Source: Aquamicrobium sp.
Lineage (GTDB): Bacteria; Pseudomonadota; Alphaproteobacteria; Rhizobiales; Rhizobiaceae
Length of the DNA stretch: 64,000 nt
NCBI GenBank assembly: GCA_019739225.1
Contig: JAHHDT010000006.1
Span: 253,823 to 317,822, forward strand
Direction: 5' to 3'
Below the pieces are notes generated by a model. The model was given only the letters and a program-made list of their open reading frames with translations, did not search any database and had not been told where the DNA came from. Every line of letters begins with the position of its first letter. The stretch's first letter is position 1. Both the position numbers and the translations under genes were made by a program. Of the stretch, positions 54,330 through 63,061 are shown in pieces.

Positions 54330-55907
54330 ATGAACATGATCCCCTCCCTTAACCGGCGCAGGCTTTTGAAGAGCGCCGGCGCCTCCGCCGTTCTGGCAGC
54401 TTCCGGTCTCGCGATGCCGGCCCTGTCGCGTGCGAGCAGCCGCCCGGTGTTCACGCACGGCGTGCAATCCGGCGACGTGGATACCAGTTCGGGCATGATC
54501 TGGACCCGGACCGACCGCCCGTCGCGTGTCATGTTCGAGGTTTCGACGACCGAGAGCTTCGCCAACCCGAAGCGTCTGGCGTCGCTCGACGTGCTGCCCG
54601 ACAGCGATTTCGCGGTGAAGCGCCTGCTCGAGGACCTGCCTTCCGACCAGGAGATATTCTACCGCATGGTCGCCGTCGATCTTTCGGATACGAACGCGAT
54701 GTCGGAGCCTGTCATCGGCCGTTTCCGGACCGCGCCGGCGGCGCGTCGCAATGTCCGCTTTACCTGGTCGGGCGATACGGCCGGCCAAGGCTGGGGCATA
54801 GACGATCAGGGCATGTACACCTATGCGACGATGGCGCGGCACGAACCCGACTTCTTCCTGCATTCCGGCGACACGATCTATGCCGACGGGCCGATGAAGG
54901 ACGAGGTCGAGCTCGCTGACGGCACCAAATGGGTCAACAAGGTGCTTATCGACGAGAAGCGCAAGGTCGCCGAGACGCTCGACGAATATCGGGGCCAGTG
55001 GAAATACAATCTGATGGACGAACACTGCCGCGCGCTCAACGCCGTGTGCCCGACCTTCTTCCAGTGGGACGATCATGAGGTGACCAACAACTGGTCGAGC
55101 TCCAAGGACCTTGCCGGCGACGACCGCTACAGCGAGAAGTCGGTGGGGCTGCTCACAGCGCGCGCGGCGCGCGCTTTCCACGAGATGACGCCGATCCGCT
55201 TCATGCCGGCCGAGCCGGGGCGCGTCTACCGCAAGATAGCCTATGGTCCGCTGCTCGACGTCTTCTTCCTGGACCTGCGCTCCTATCGCGGCCCCAACGG
55301 CGCTTCGATGGAAGAGGAAATGACCGACGCGTCGCGTGTCCTCGGGGCGGAACAGATGCGGTGGCTGAAGCGTGAGCTGGCGAACTCGCGCGCAACCTGG
55401 AAGGTGATCGCGTCCGATATGCCGATCGGCGTGATCGTGTGGGACAATTTCATGGAAAGCAGCGGTACGGAGGCGATCGCCAATGGCGATCATGGTCCGG
55501 CAAAGGGACGCGAACTGGAGATCGCCGACCTGCTGCGCTTCATCAAGAATGCCGGTATCGACAATACGGTGTGGATGACCGCCGACGTTCACTACACGGC
55601 GGCGCACTATTACGATCCGAACAAGGCGCAGTTCCAGGACTTCAATCCGTTCTGGGAATTCATCTCCGGACCAATCCATGCCGGCACTTTTGGCCCGAAC
55701 GATCTCGACATGACGTTCGGACCCGAGGTGAAATACGTGAAGGCCCCTACGGCAGAACAAGGCGCCAACCTGCCGCCCTCGGCCGGGCTGCAGTTCTTCG
55801 GTATCGCGGACATCGACGGGCAGACCGAGCAGATGACGGTTCGGCTGATGGATCGCGACGACAACGAACTCTACAGCGTGACGCTCGATCCCGTACATTC
55901 GACCTGA
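54330..55907 (+). CDS. phoD: PhoD-family alkaline phosphatase/phosphodiesterase
   Basis: A 525-residue exported metallophosphatase. The N-terminus NRRRLLKSAG is a twin-arginine signal. The PhoD N-terminal domain (about residues 45-140, HGVQSGDVDTSSGMIWTR) precedes the catalytic domain. Metal-binding segments are SGDTAGQGWG, FFLHSGDTIYADGP, WDDHEVTNNWS and TADVHYTAAH. It releases phosphate from organic esters in the periplasm under phosphate limitation. The start at 54330 is preceded by GGATGAGAG; ATGs at 54321 and 54336 are alternatives. No clear Pho box was seen in the upstream 240 bp. Confidence 0.9.
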   Translation: MNMIPSLNRRRLLKSAGASAVLAASGLAMPALSRASSRPVFTHGVQSGDVDTSSGMIWTRTDRPSRVMFEVSTTESFANPKRLASLDVLPDSDFAVKRLLEDLPSDQEIFYRMVAVDLSDTNAMSEPVIGRFRTAPAARRNVRFTWSGDTAGQGWGIDDQGMYTYATMARHEPDFFLHSGDTIYADGPMKDEVELADGTKWVNKVLIDEKRKVAETLDEYRGQWKYNLMDEHCRALNAVCPTFFQWDDHEVTNNWSSSKDLAGDDRYSEKSVGLLTARAARAFHEMTPIRFMPAEPGRVYRKIAYGPLLDVFFLDLRSYRGPNGASMEEEMTDASRVLGAEQMRWLKRELANSRATWKVIASDMPIGVIVWDNFMESSGTEAIANGDHGPAKGRELEIADLLRFIKNAGIDNTVWMTADVHYTAAHYYDPNKAQFQDFNPFWEFISGPIHAGTFGPNDLDMTFGPEVKYVKAPTAEQGANLPPSAGLQFFGIADIDGQTEQMTVRLMDRDDNELYSVTLDPVHST

Positions 55908-55974
55908 TTGCAGGGCCTTCTGCGAAGCCGCCGCTGCCGAAAGGAGCGGCGGTTTTCGTCATGCCGCAGGAACG

Positions 55975-56820
55975 TCAGACTCCGAGCTGGTCGCGATAGC
56001 GGCGCGAGCCCCTGATCTCCGAGCCGTCGCGTAGCCGAATGCGGAAATCACCGTCACCAGCCGGAACGATTTCGGTGATCATCGAGCGGTTGACGATATG
56101 CGAGCGGTGGACCCGCACCATGTCGACGCCTGCCTCGCGGAGCTGCTGCTCCAGTGCCGTCAGCGTCACACGCGGCAGCAGGGTCCGTCCGCCCGCGCGA
56201 ATCTCGGCATAGTTGCCCGCCGCGCGCGCCCATTGCGTGGTGCCGGCGTCGATGAAGAAGGAGCGGCCGCCCGATTTCAGCGTCAGCCGCCCGGTCTCGC
56301 GGGCCTCGGCGCGTGCGGCCGCCGCCTCGCGCCTGCTTTCCTCGACGCCGCGCGACAGGGTCGCGATGGCGATGATGCCGGCATAGGGGAACAGGTCCTT
56401 GCGGAATTCATAGACAAGATCGGTGACCGGGTCGTCGAAGAACCAGTAATTGCCGCCGAGCACCAGCGGCGCCAGCAATGTGCGCAGCAGGACCATGCCG
56501 GCGATGTGCAGCAGGGAGAACCCCACGCTGCCGGCCGCCAGTATGGCAAGCGAGCGCAGCAGTTCCCCAGGGGCCAGCGGAAACCGCCTTTCGAGCAGTA
56601 TGACGAGCGGCGCCAGCGCCAGGATCGCGGCGATGCTGGTGAATTCGTAGAACCATGGCTGCAGCGGGTCGACCGCCAGACCGATGCGCATGGCGTCCGT
56701 CCACCAGGAGGCGGCGTTGATCGCCGCGACAAGTGGGAAGAAGGTCAGACAGATGAGGAAGACGCGGCGGCCGATCCGGCGCTCAATCTCATCGTCGCTC
56801 AACACGTCCGGCATGGTCAT
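55975..56820 (-). CDS. LytTR-domain membrane-bound transcriptional regulator
   Basis: A 281-residue protein. Four hydrophobic segments (about residues 18-140) are followed by a coiled region rich in Arg/Glu/Ala and a C-terminal LytTR DNA-binding domain (about 185-278, VRVHRSHIVNRSMI and RIRLRDGSEIRGSRRYRDQL). Most LytTR proteins are soluble response regulators; here the domain is tethered to the membrane, so it may sense membrane or envelope state directly. It is divergent from a membrane acyltransferase gene (180-bp gap), the most likely target. Confidence 0.86.
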   Translation of the reverse strand: MTMPDVLSDDEIERRIGRRVFLICLTFFPLVAAINAASWWTDAMRIGLAVDPLQPWFYEFTSIAAILALAPLVILLERRFPLAPGELLRSLAILAAGSVGFSLLHIAGMVLLRTLLAPLVLGGNYWFFDDPVTDLVYEFRKDLFPYAGIIAIATLSRGVEESRREAAAARAEARETGRLTLKSGGRSFFIDAGTTQWARAAGNYAEIRAGGRTLLPRVTLTALEQQLREAGVDMVRVHRSHIVNRSMITEIVPAGDGDFRIRLRDGSEIRGSRRYRDQLGV

Positions 56821-57000
56821 AACGCGACAGGTGCTCCCGCTGGCGTTCGCCGTTCGTCCCATTCGCGCCGCCGCTGGTCACAGCCGCCGGATCGCGCCGC
56901 GCCGCTCGTCCCGCCGGCCCGGCATCCGTCACCCGGCGCTGTTCGCCGCCGCGCGCCGGTGACTAGGCTCGCTCCGCAACACAGCTTTCGGAGACAATTC

Positions 57001-58191
57001 ATGTCCGCCCTCATTTCCGTTCCGCAATCCACGCGCCGTCACGATCTCGACTGGCTGCGTGTCCTCGCATTCGGCGCGCTCATTTTCTACCACATCGGCA
57101 TGTTCTACGTGACGTGGGGCTGGCACGTGAAGAGCGATCACGCCTCACCGTTCCTGGAGCCAGCCATGTTGCTGCTCAATCCGTGGCGTCTCGCCCTCCT
57201 GTTCTTCATTTCCGGCGTCGCGCTGCGCTTTGCCGCCGACGCGCGCGGCTTCAGGGCGCTGCTGCCGGAACGGAGCGCGCGCCTGTTCGTGCCGCTTGCC
57301 TTCGGCATGCTGGTGCTGGTCGTGCCCCAGGCCTATCTCGAGCTCTGCTACAAGGGCGAATTCCGGGGCAGCATCGGGGATTTCTACCCGCGCTATCTCG
57401 GTATCGGGGAGGGGTTCTCGATCATAACGCCGACCTGGAATCACCTATGGTATGTCTCCTATGTGCTCGTCTACACATTCCTTCTGGCAGGGCTGGCGCC
57501 GCTGCTTAAAATCGTCGAACGCAATTTCGGCGGCGCGGTAACCGGCTGGCTGGCGCGCCGTCCTGCCACGATCCTTCTCATTGCTGCGCCGTTCTTGTTC
57601 TACTCGCTCGTGCTCAATCCGCTCTTCCCGACAACCCATGCGCTGATCGACGACTGGGCCACGCACGCCAACTATCTGACCGTCCTGCTTGTCGGCTGGT
57701 TCGCGGCTCGCAACGAGACGTTCTGGTCGGCGGTCGACCGTGTGCTACCGATTGCGGGAGCGATCGCCCTGGCGCTCGGCGTCACGATCATCGTCGCAAG
57801 GTTCAACCTCGCCGAGCTTCGCCGGATAGAGGGTTTCTGGCCGATCATCGGCGTGCTTCGCACGATCTATGCCTGGACCGTCATCGTCACGCTGCTCGGC
57901 TTGGCGCGGCGGTTTCTATGGTGGCGTTCGCCGGCGCTGAACTACATGTCCGAGGCGGTGTTCCCCTGGTACATTCTGCACCAGACGATCATCGTGGTGG
58001 TCGGCTATGCGATGATCGGCTCGGGTTTGCCGGTGTGGGGCGAGGCCGCCATCATCGTGGCGGCGACCGTCGGCGGCTGCCTGATCCTCCACGAATATGT
58101 CATCCGGCGGGTCTGGTGGCTGCGGCCGCTCTTCGGCCTCAAGCGCACCAGCAAAGGGCGCGGGGCTGCGACAGCCAGCGCGATGGCTTAA
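57001..58191 (+). CDS. Acyltransferase family 3 membrane protein (OpgC-like)
   Basis: A 396-residue protein with about ten hydrophobic segments. The family 3 core begins RRHDLDWLRVLAFGALIFYHIGMF; the conserved His lies in the first membrane segment and FISGVALRFAA follows. Members O-acylate surface or periplasmic glycans, such as succinylation of periplasmic glucans by OpgC. GGAGA precedes the ATG at 57001. Regulation by the divergent LytTR protein is a reasonable inference. Confidence 0.88.
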   Translation: MSALISVPQSTRRHDLDWLRVLAFGALIFYHIGMFYVTWGWHVKSDHASPFLEPAMLLLNPWRLALLFFISGVALRFAADARGFRALLPERSARLFVPLAFGMLVLVVPQAYLELCYKGEFRGSIGDFYPRYLGIGEGFSIITPTWNHLWYVSYVLVYTFLLAGLAPLLKIVERNFGGAVTGWLARRPATILLIAAPFLFYSLVLNPLFPTTHALIDDWATHANYLTVLLVGWFAARNETFWSAVDRVLPIAGAIALALGVTIIVARFNLAELRRIEGFWPIIGVLRTIYAWTVIVTLLGLARRFLWWRSPALNYMSEAVFPWYILHQTIIVVVGYAMIGSGLPVWGEAAIIVAATVGGCLILHEYVIRRVWWLRPLFGLKRTSKGRGAATASAMA

Positions 58192-58201
58192 GGAAGGCAG
58201 T

Positions 58202-58285
58202 CCCTCCCCGTTTTGTGCGCGGGAGGGGCAGGCCCTTCGGCTTCGAATGCCGAAGGTTTGGCAGCCCCCTTTCGCATTTGCGAAA
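58202..58285 (+). other. Run of three hairpins upstream of typA
   Basis: Three perfect stems lie in tandem between the acyltransferase stop and typA: CCCTCCC/GGGAGGG (58202-58208, 58221-58227), CCTTCGGC/GCCGAAGG (58234-58241, 58249-58256, followed by TTT) and TTTCGCA/TGCGAAA (58270-58276, 58279-58285). The middle one could end acyltransferase transcripts; the set could also form a structured typA leader. Confidence 0.55.
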
Positions 58286-58354
58286 AAGCCTGTAAGAGCG
58301 CGGCAACCGAAAACGCCCGTGCCCTGCCGGGCCTGCCGAACCTCCGAGAGACCT

Positions 58355-60181
58355 ATGAAGCTCCGCAACATCGCGATCATCGCGCATGTCGACCATGGCA
58401 AGACCACGCTCGTCGACGAATTGCTCAAACAGTCGGGCTCGTTCCGCGAAAACCAGCGCGTGGCCGAACGCGCGATGGACTCGAACGATCTCGAGAAGGA
58501 GCGCGGCATCACCATCCTCGCCAAGGCCACGTCGGTGGACTGGAAGGATACGCGCATCAATATCGTCGATACCCCCGGCCACGCCGACTTCGGCGGCGAG
58601 GTGGAACGCATCCTGTCGATGGTCGACGGCGCGATCGTGCTGGTGGACGCTGCCGAAGGCCCGATGCCGCAGACCAAGTTCGTCGTCGGCAAGGCGCTGA
58701 AGGTCGGGCTCAAGCCGATCGTCGCGATCAACAAGATCGACCGGCCGGACGCACGCCACATCGAGGTCGTCAACGAGGTCTTCGATCTTTTTGCCGCCCT
58801 CGACGCCACCGACGAGCAGCTCGATTTCCCGATCCTCTACGGTTCGGGCCGCGACGGCTGGATGGCGGAAGCGCCGGAGGGGCCAAAGGAAGACGGGCTG
58901 GCGCCGCTGTTCGACCTCGTGCTCAAGCACGTTCCGGAGCCGACGGTGAAGGAGGGTCCGTTCCGCATGATCGGCACCATTCTCGAGGCCAACCCGTTCC
59001 TCGGCCGCATCATCACCGGCCGCATCGAATCGGGCTCGCTCAAGCCGAACCAGGCGGTGAAGGTGCTACATCACGATGGTTCGCTGCTCGAGAACGGCCG
59101 CGTCTCGAAGATCCTCGCCTTCCGTGGACTGGAGCGCCAGCCGATCGAGGAAGCGCAGGCCGGTGACATCGTCGCCATTGCCGGGCTTTCCAAGGGCACG
59201 GTCGCCGACACGTTCTGCGATCCTTCCATTTCCGAGCCGATGCAGGCCCAGCCGATCGATCCGCCGACGGTGACGATGTCGTTCATCGTCAACGATTCGC
59301 CGCTGGCCGGCACCGAGGGCGACAAGGTGACGAGCCGCGTGATCCGCGACCGCCTGCTCAAGGAGGCCGAAGGCAACGTCGCACTCAAGATCGAGGAATC
59401 GGCCGACAAGGATTCCTTCTACGTCTCCGGCCGCGGCGAACTGCAGCTTGCGGTGCTGATCGAGACGATGCGCCGCGAGGGCTTCGAGCTCGCCGTCTCG
59501 CGTCCCCGCGTGGTCATGCAGAAGGACGAGGACGGCAACCTGCTCGAGCCGATCGAGGAAGTGGTCGTCGACGTCGACGAGGAGCATGCCGGCGTCGTCG
59601 TGCAGAAGATGTCGGAACGCAAGGCCGAAATGGTCGAGCTGCGTCCTTCCGGTGGCAACCGCCAGCGCCTCGTCTTTCACGCGCCGACGCGTGGCCTCAT
59701 CGGCTACCAGTCGGAACTGCTCACGGATACGCGCGGTACGGCGGTGATGAACCGGCTTTTCCACGCCTACCAGCCCTACAAGGGCGAGCTGCCCGGCCGC
59801 GTCAACGGCGTGCTGATCTCCAACGACCAGGGCGAGGCCGTCGCCTATGCGCTGTTCAACCTGGAGGATCGCGGCCCGATGGTGGTCGACCCCGGCGTGA
59901 AGGTCTATCAGGGCATGATCATCGGCATCCACAGCCGCGACAACGACCTCGAGGTCAATGTGCTGAAGGGCAAGAAGCTCACCAACATCCGCGCTGCCGG
60001 CAAGGACGAGGCGGTGAAGCTGACGCCGCCGATCCGCATGACGCTGGAGCGTGCGCTGTCGTGGATCCAGGACGACGAGCTGGTCGAGGTGACGCCGAAG
60101 TCGATCCGCCTGCGCAAGCTCTATCTCGACCCCAACGAGCGCAAGCGCTTCGAGAAGCAGCGGACGGCGGGCGCGGCTTAG
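58355..60181 (+). CDS. typA: Translational GTPase TypA/BipA
   Basis: A 608-residue ribosome-associated GTPase with roles in stress, cold growth and ribosome assembly. The GTP-binding motifs are AHVDHGKTT (residues 10-18, with Ala in place of the more usual Gly), DTPGHADFGGE and NKIDRPDAR. Elongation-factor-like domains II, III and V follow, and the BipA-specific C-terminal domain ends at residue 608. Start at 58355 matches the family N-terminus MKLRNIAIIAHV; the open frame upstream overlaps the acyltransferase end. Confidence 0.96.
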   Translation: MKLRNIAIIAHVDHGKTTLVDELLKQSGSFRENQRVAERAMDSNDLEKERGITILAKATSVDWKDTRINIVDTPGHADFGGEVERILSMVDGAIVLVDAAEGPMPQTKFVVGKALKVGLKPIVAINKIDRPDARHIEVVNEVFDLFAALDATDEQLDFPILYGSGRDGWMAEAPEGPKEDGLAPLFDLVLKHVPEPTVKEGPFRMIGTILEANPFLGRIITGRIESGSLKPNQAVKVLHHDGSLLENGRVSKILAFRGLERQPIEEAQAGDIVAIAGLSKGTVADTFCDPSISEPMQAQPIDPPTVTMSFIVNDSPLAGTEGDKVTSRVIRDRLLKEAEGNVALKIEESADKDSFYVSGRGELQLAVLIETMRREGFELAVSRPRVVMQKDEDGNLLEPIEEVVVDVDEEHAGVVVQKMSERKAEMVELRPSGGNRQRLVFHAPTRGLIGYQSELLTDTRGTAVMNRLFHAYQPYKGELPGRVNGVLISNDQGEAVAYALFNLEDRGPMVVDPGVKVYQGMIIGIHSRDNDLEVNVLKGKKLTNIRAAGKDEAVKLTPPIRMTLERALSWIQDDELVEVTPKSIRLRKLYLDPNERKRFEKQRTAGAA

Positions 60182-60613
60182 TTCTCGCTCACGGGCCGCA
60201 TCGCCGCCTTCCGGCGGCTGGCCCTCCGCGGGGGCGCGCCACGAGGCGCGACGCCCGGTCGGGCTTGCACCCTTGGGCTGATCCCGTCTGCTGTTCGACG
60301 GCTCGCCGTTTGGCGAGTCGCGCGAGCGAGCTTGCCGCCGATGCGTTCAGGGCCTATTGAAGCGCTTCCGCAACGTACGGACGCCCTGAGCTTTGCCACA
60401 GTAACGACCGGTCTCATCGTCAGTCCCCAACGGGCGCGCCAACGCGCCCGCGAGATCGTCTTCGTTCGTGAGGGGCGGCGGTTCGAGACCGGTATGGCAT
60501 CGCCTGCCTCCGGACACGCCGTTCCGAACATCTCCTAGCGCCGCCGCACCGAGCCTCTTTCGAGGCGTCTCGCCCCGCATGCCCCGCCGGACCCTTTTCA
60601 AGGGCAAGCGTTT
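60182..60613. other. 432-bp structured intergenic region without a clear gene
   Basis: No supported gene. It holds several perfect hairpins: GCCGCC/GGCGGC (60203-60218, possible weak typA terminator), CTCGCC/GGCGAG (60302-60317) and CGGGCGCG/CGCGCCCG (60431-60450, loop CCAA). A minus-strand frame stays open from 60531 to the typA stop, but it is Arg/Ala/Pro-rich and lacks a convincing ribosome site. The DUF1062 gene starts at its end. Confidence 0.5.
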
Positions 60614-61279
60614 ATGCCGGGCACGCTGTGCATCACCTGGACCATTACATCTTCCTCCTCACCCATGCCGATACTGCCTTGCGCGCGCTGCAAAAACCAG
60701 CGCGCGTTCGCGAGCAGCGGGCGGTTTCGGCTCAACGCCAACGGCAAGCGTCTCGACGCATGGCTGATCTATCGCTGCACCGTCTGTGACCAGACCTGGA
60801 ACCGACCGGTGTTCGAGCGCCGGGCCCGAAACACGGTCGATCCGGCGTTGCTCGACGCATTGCAGCGCAACGATCCAGGGCTTGCGTCGAAAACCGCTTT
60901 CGACACGACCAGCATCAAGCGTTGGAAACACGGTGGCGATCACGGCCTATCGGTCGCGAAGGCGGTCGTTTCAGCCTGCGTGGCTGATGCCGCACTTCTG
61001 GAAATAACCGTACGCATGCCGTCGCCGGTGCCGGGTAAACGGTGCGACAAGCTGCTGGCGCTCGGGCTCGGCGTTTCGCGAAGCGCCGTCGGAAAGCTGG
61101 CGCGAACCGGATGGCTGTCGTTCGAGCCGGCGGCGGCGAATGCTCTGGCCAGACCGGTGCGCGACGGGCAGCGGGTATGGCTCAAGCTCGACGGACTGAG
61201 CGATGCGACGCTACTTCGAGCTACCGCATCCGGACAGGCTGACACTCCGATGTCAGCAGCGTCCGCGCCGGTCGATTGA
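60614..61279 (+). CDS. DUF1062 family protein
   Basis: A 221-residue protein. The N-terminal zinc-ribbon-like part has CARC (residues 23-26) and CTVC (55-58) flanking the conserved RFRLNANGKRLDAWLIYRC segment. The C-terminal part (about 143-195, KRCDKLLALGLGVSRSAVGKLARTGWL) resembles an S4-type RNA-binding fold. Function is unknown; RNA binding is a guess from this. The start at 60614 gives the usual family N-terminus. Confidence 0.85.
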   Translation: MPGTLCITWTITSSSSPMPILPCARCKNQRAFASSGRFRLNANGKRLDAWLIYRCTVCDQTWNRPVFERRARNTVDPALLDALQRNDPGLASKTAFDTTSIKRWKHGGDHGLSVAKAVVSACVADAALLEITVRMPSPVPGKRCDKLLALGLGVSRSAVGKLARTGWLSFEPAAANALARPVRDGQRVWLKLDGLSDATLLRATASGQADTPMSAASAPVD

Positions 61280-61331
61280 CAGCGTCCGGCTTCCGGCGAT
61301 GATGCGGGCTTTCCATCGGGAGGCCTGCATC

Positions 61332-61943
61332 GTGGACCTGGCATTTCTGATCACCGCGCTGATCGTCGTCGCATCGCCGGGCACCGGCGTTCTTTACACG
61401 CTGGCGGTGGCGCTCGGGCGCGGCGGTCCGGCTTCCGTATCGGCGGCGTTCGGCTGCACGCTGGGCATTATTCCGCATATGGTGGCGGCGATCCTCGGAC
61501 TTGCGGCGCTGATGCATACCAGCGCGGTGCTGTTCCAGATCGTCAAGTTCGCCGGTGTTGCCTACCTTCTGTGGATGGCCTGGAACACGCTGAAGGAGCG
61601 CGGCCTGCTCGATGCCCAGCCGGAACGGTCCCGGCTGTCGCATTTCGCGATCGCCCGGCGCGGCGTGCTGATCAACATCCTCAACCCGAAGCTATCGATC
61701 TTCTTCCTGGCCTTCCTGCCGCAATTCGTGCCGGCTGATGCAGCCGCGCCGACGGCCACTATGGTCTGGCTCGCCCTGATATTCATGGCGATGACCTTCG
61801 TGGTCTTCGTCATGTACGGCCAGATGGCCGCACTGGTGCGCGGGCGTGTGCTGTCGAGCCCGGTCGTCATGGCGTGGCTGCGGCGGAGCTTCGCCGCCGC
61901 GTTCGCCCTGCTCGGCCTGCGGCTGGCACTGTCGACACGGTAG
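61332..61943 (+). CDS. LysE family exporter, copy 1
   Basis: A 203-residue membrane protein of the LysE/RhtB family with six hydrophobic segments, exporting amino acids or similar compounds. It starts with the family pattern DLAFLITALIVVASPGTGVLYTLAVALGRG. The start is a GTG at 61332: GGGAGG at 61318-61323 gives an 8-nt spacing, and the resulting length fits the family (about 205). The frame is open further upstream but the extra residues are not hydrophobic. Confidence 0.86.
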   Translation: MDLAFLITALIVVASPGTGVLYTLAVALGRGGPASVSAAFGCTLGIIPHMVAAILGLAALMHTSAVLFQIVKFAGVAYLLWMAWNTLKERGLLDAQPERSRLSHFAIARRGVLINILNPKLSIFFLAFLPQFVPADAAAPTATMVWLALIFMAMTFVVFVMYGQMAALVRGRVLSSPVVMAWLRRSFAAAFALLGLRLALSTR

Positions 61944-61970
61944 ATGCCCGTGATCCGGGAGGGCTGAACA

Positions 61971-62585
61971 ATGGAACTGACTTCGCTCGTCGTTTTTGCC
62001 GGTGCCCTGCTGGTTGCAGCCGGCTCTCCCGGCCCTTCGATCGCAGCGCTGGTGGCGCGTGTCATTTCCAAGGGTTTTCGCGATGTCTTCCCGTTTCTGG
62101 CGGCGATGTGGATCGGTGAGGCGATCTGGCTGTCGATGGCCGTTTTCGGCCTCGCCTTCGTGGCGCAGTCCTTTCACATGGCCTTTGTCGTGCTGAAATG
62201 GGCGGGCGTCGCCTATCTCTGCTGGCTCGCCTGGAAGATGTGGACGGCACCCGTGACGATCCGCGAAGGCGAGATGCCGCGCGCCGAGTCGCCGTGGCGG
62301 CTGTTCATGGCCGGGATGGCCGTCACGCTCGGCAATCCCAAGATCATGATGTTCTACATGGCGCTGCTGCCTACCATCATCGACCTCGGCACGGTGAATC
62401 TAGTCGGCTGGGCCGAGTTGACGGCGACCATGGCTCTCGTGCTGATCGCCATAGATCTCGTCTGGGTCGCGGCAGCCGTGCAGGCGCGTCGTCTGCTGCG
62501 CAGCCCACGCGCCATGCGCGCCGCCAACCGGGTCTCGGCGACAACCATGGCCGGGGCCGCCGCCGCGATCGCCGCGCGGTCGTGA
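61971..62585 (+). CDS. LysE family exporter, copy 2
   Basis: A 204-residue LysE/RhtB protein with six hydrophobic segments (AGALLVAAGSPGPSIAALVARV near the N-terminus, GNPKIMMFYMALLPTII in the middle). It lies 27 nt after copy 1 and is diverged from it, so the two may act on different solutes or together. GAGGG lies 9 nt before the ATG. Confidence 0.9.
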   Translation: MELTSLVVFAGALLVAAGSPGPSIAALVARVISKGFRDVFPFLAAMWIGEAIWLSMAVFGLAFVAQSFHMAFVVLKWAGVAYLCWLAWKMWTAPVTIREGEMPRAESPWRLFMAGMAVTLGNPKIMMFYMALLPTIIDLGTVNLVGWAELTATMALVLIAIDLVWVAAAVQARRLLRSPRAMRAANRVSATTMAGAAAAIAARS

Positions 62586-62618
62586 TGTTCTTATTGGCTC
62601 CCAATGGAGCCAGAAAGT

Positions 62619-63058
62619 TCAGACCGACTCCAGGAGATTCATACTGTCTGACGTACCAACTTTCCAACCGGCGAAGCAGCCCAGTACTCCGCACGCGGTG
62701 CACCGGGTCCCGACGTAGAGCCAGCGAATGCCGCCCCGGTCGGGATAGATTGAAACCCGACACCCACATTGGTGGACTCCGATCCACATTCAATGCATTT
62801 CAGACGCTCCGGCTCGGCGTCGTTCCAGTATTCGCCGCTGTCACATATGAAATGCTCGGATGCACAACTCGTACACGTTCGCCGCGCGACACTCTCATTG
62901 TCGTCCGCGTCCAAGAGAAACGCTAACGATCCGCAGTTGCATTGAGCAAACCGGAGTTCGTGAACCTCATACCCTTTGGGGGCATAGGCTACCAGGAAGC
63001 CTGCGATATCGCTCGGCTCGCTGCCAACCCACCAGGTGCCTGACGTATCTATGCTCAT
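62619..63058 (-). pseudogene. Frameshifted zinc-ribbon protein
   Basis: The N-terminal frame (63058 to about 62753) encodes a protein with paired Cys motifs: CNC, CTSC and CIEC (IECGSESTNVGVGF). After GVGF the original frame turns into unrelated residues and ends at 62639. In the next frame the sequence continues as IRWLYVGTRCTACGVLGCF and ends NLLESV at 62619, which restores a third zinc-binding Cys set. One missing base in the AAA run at 62753-62755 (TTT on the coding strand) explains this. It may be a decayed gene or an assembly error. It lies 3 nt after the AhpD-like gene. Family function is unknown to me. Confidence 0.72.
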
Positions 63059-63061
63059 CGT

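Noticed and set aside
54246-55898. A 550-codon minus-strand frame opposite phoD
   Set aside because: Antisense to a gene with intact metal-binding motifs; low-complexity His/Arg-rich translation.
60470-60500. tRNA-like T arm (GGTTCGAGACC)
   Set aside because: The flanking bases do not pair into a 5-bp T stem and no acceptor or anticodon arm is present.
60178-60531. A 117-codon minus-strand frame in the gap after typA
   Set aside because: Arg/Ala/Pro-rich, no good ribosome site and ends inside the typA stop. Kept only as a note in the description of the intergenic region.
62719-62793. Programmed ribosomal frameshifting in the zinc-ribbon gene
   Set aside because: The GGGTTTC sequence at the break is read as GGG TTT C in the zero frame, not in the register a classic slippery heptamer needs, and no downstream stimulator is obvious. 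A one-base deletion is simpler.
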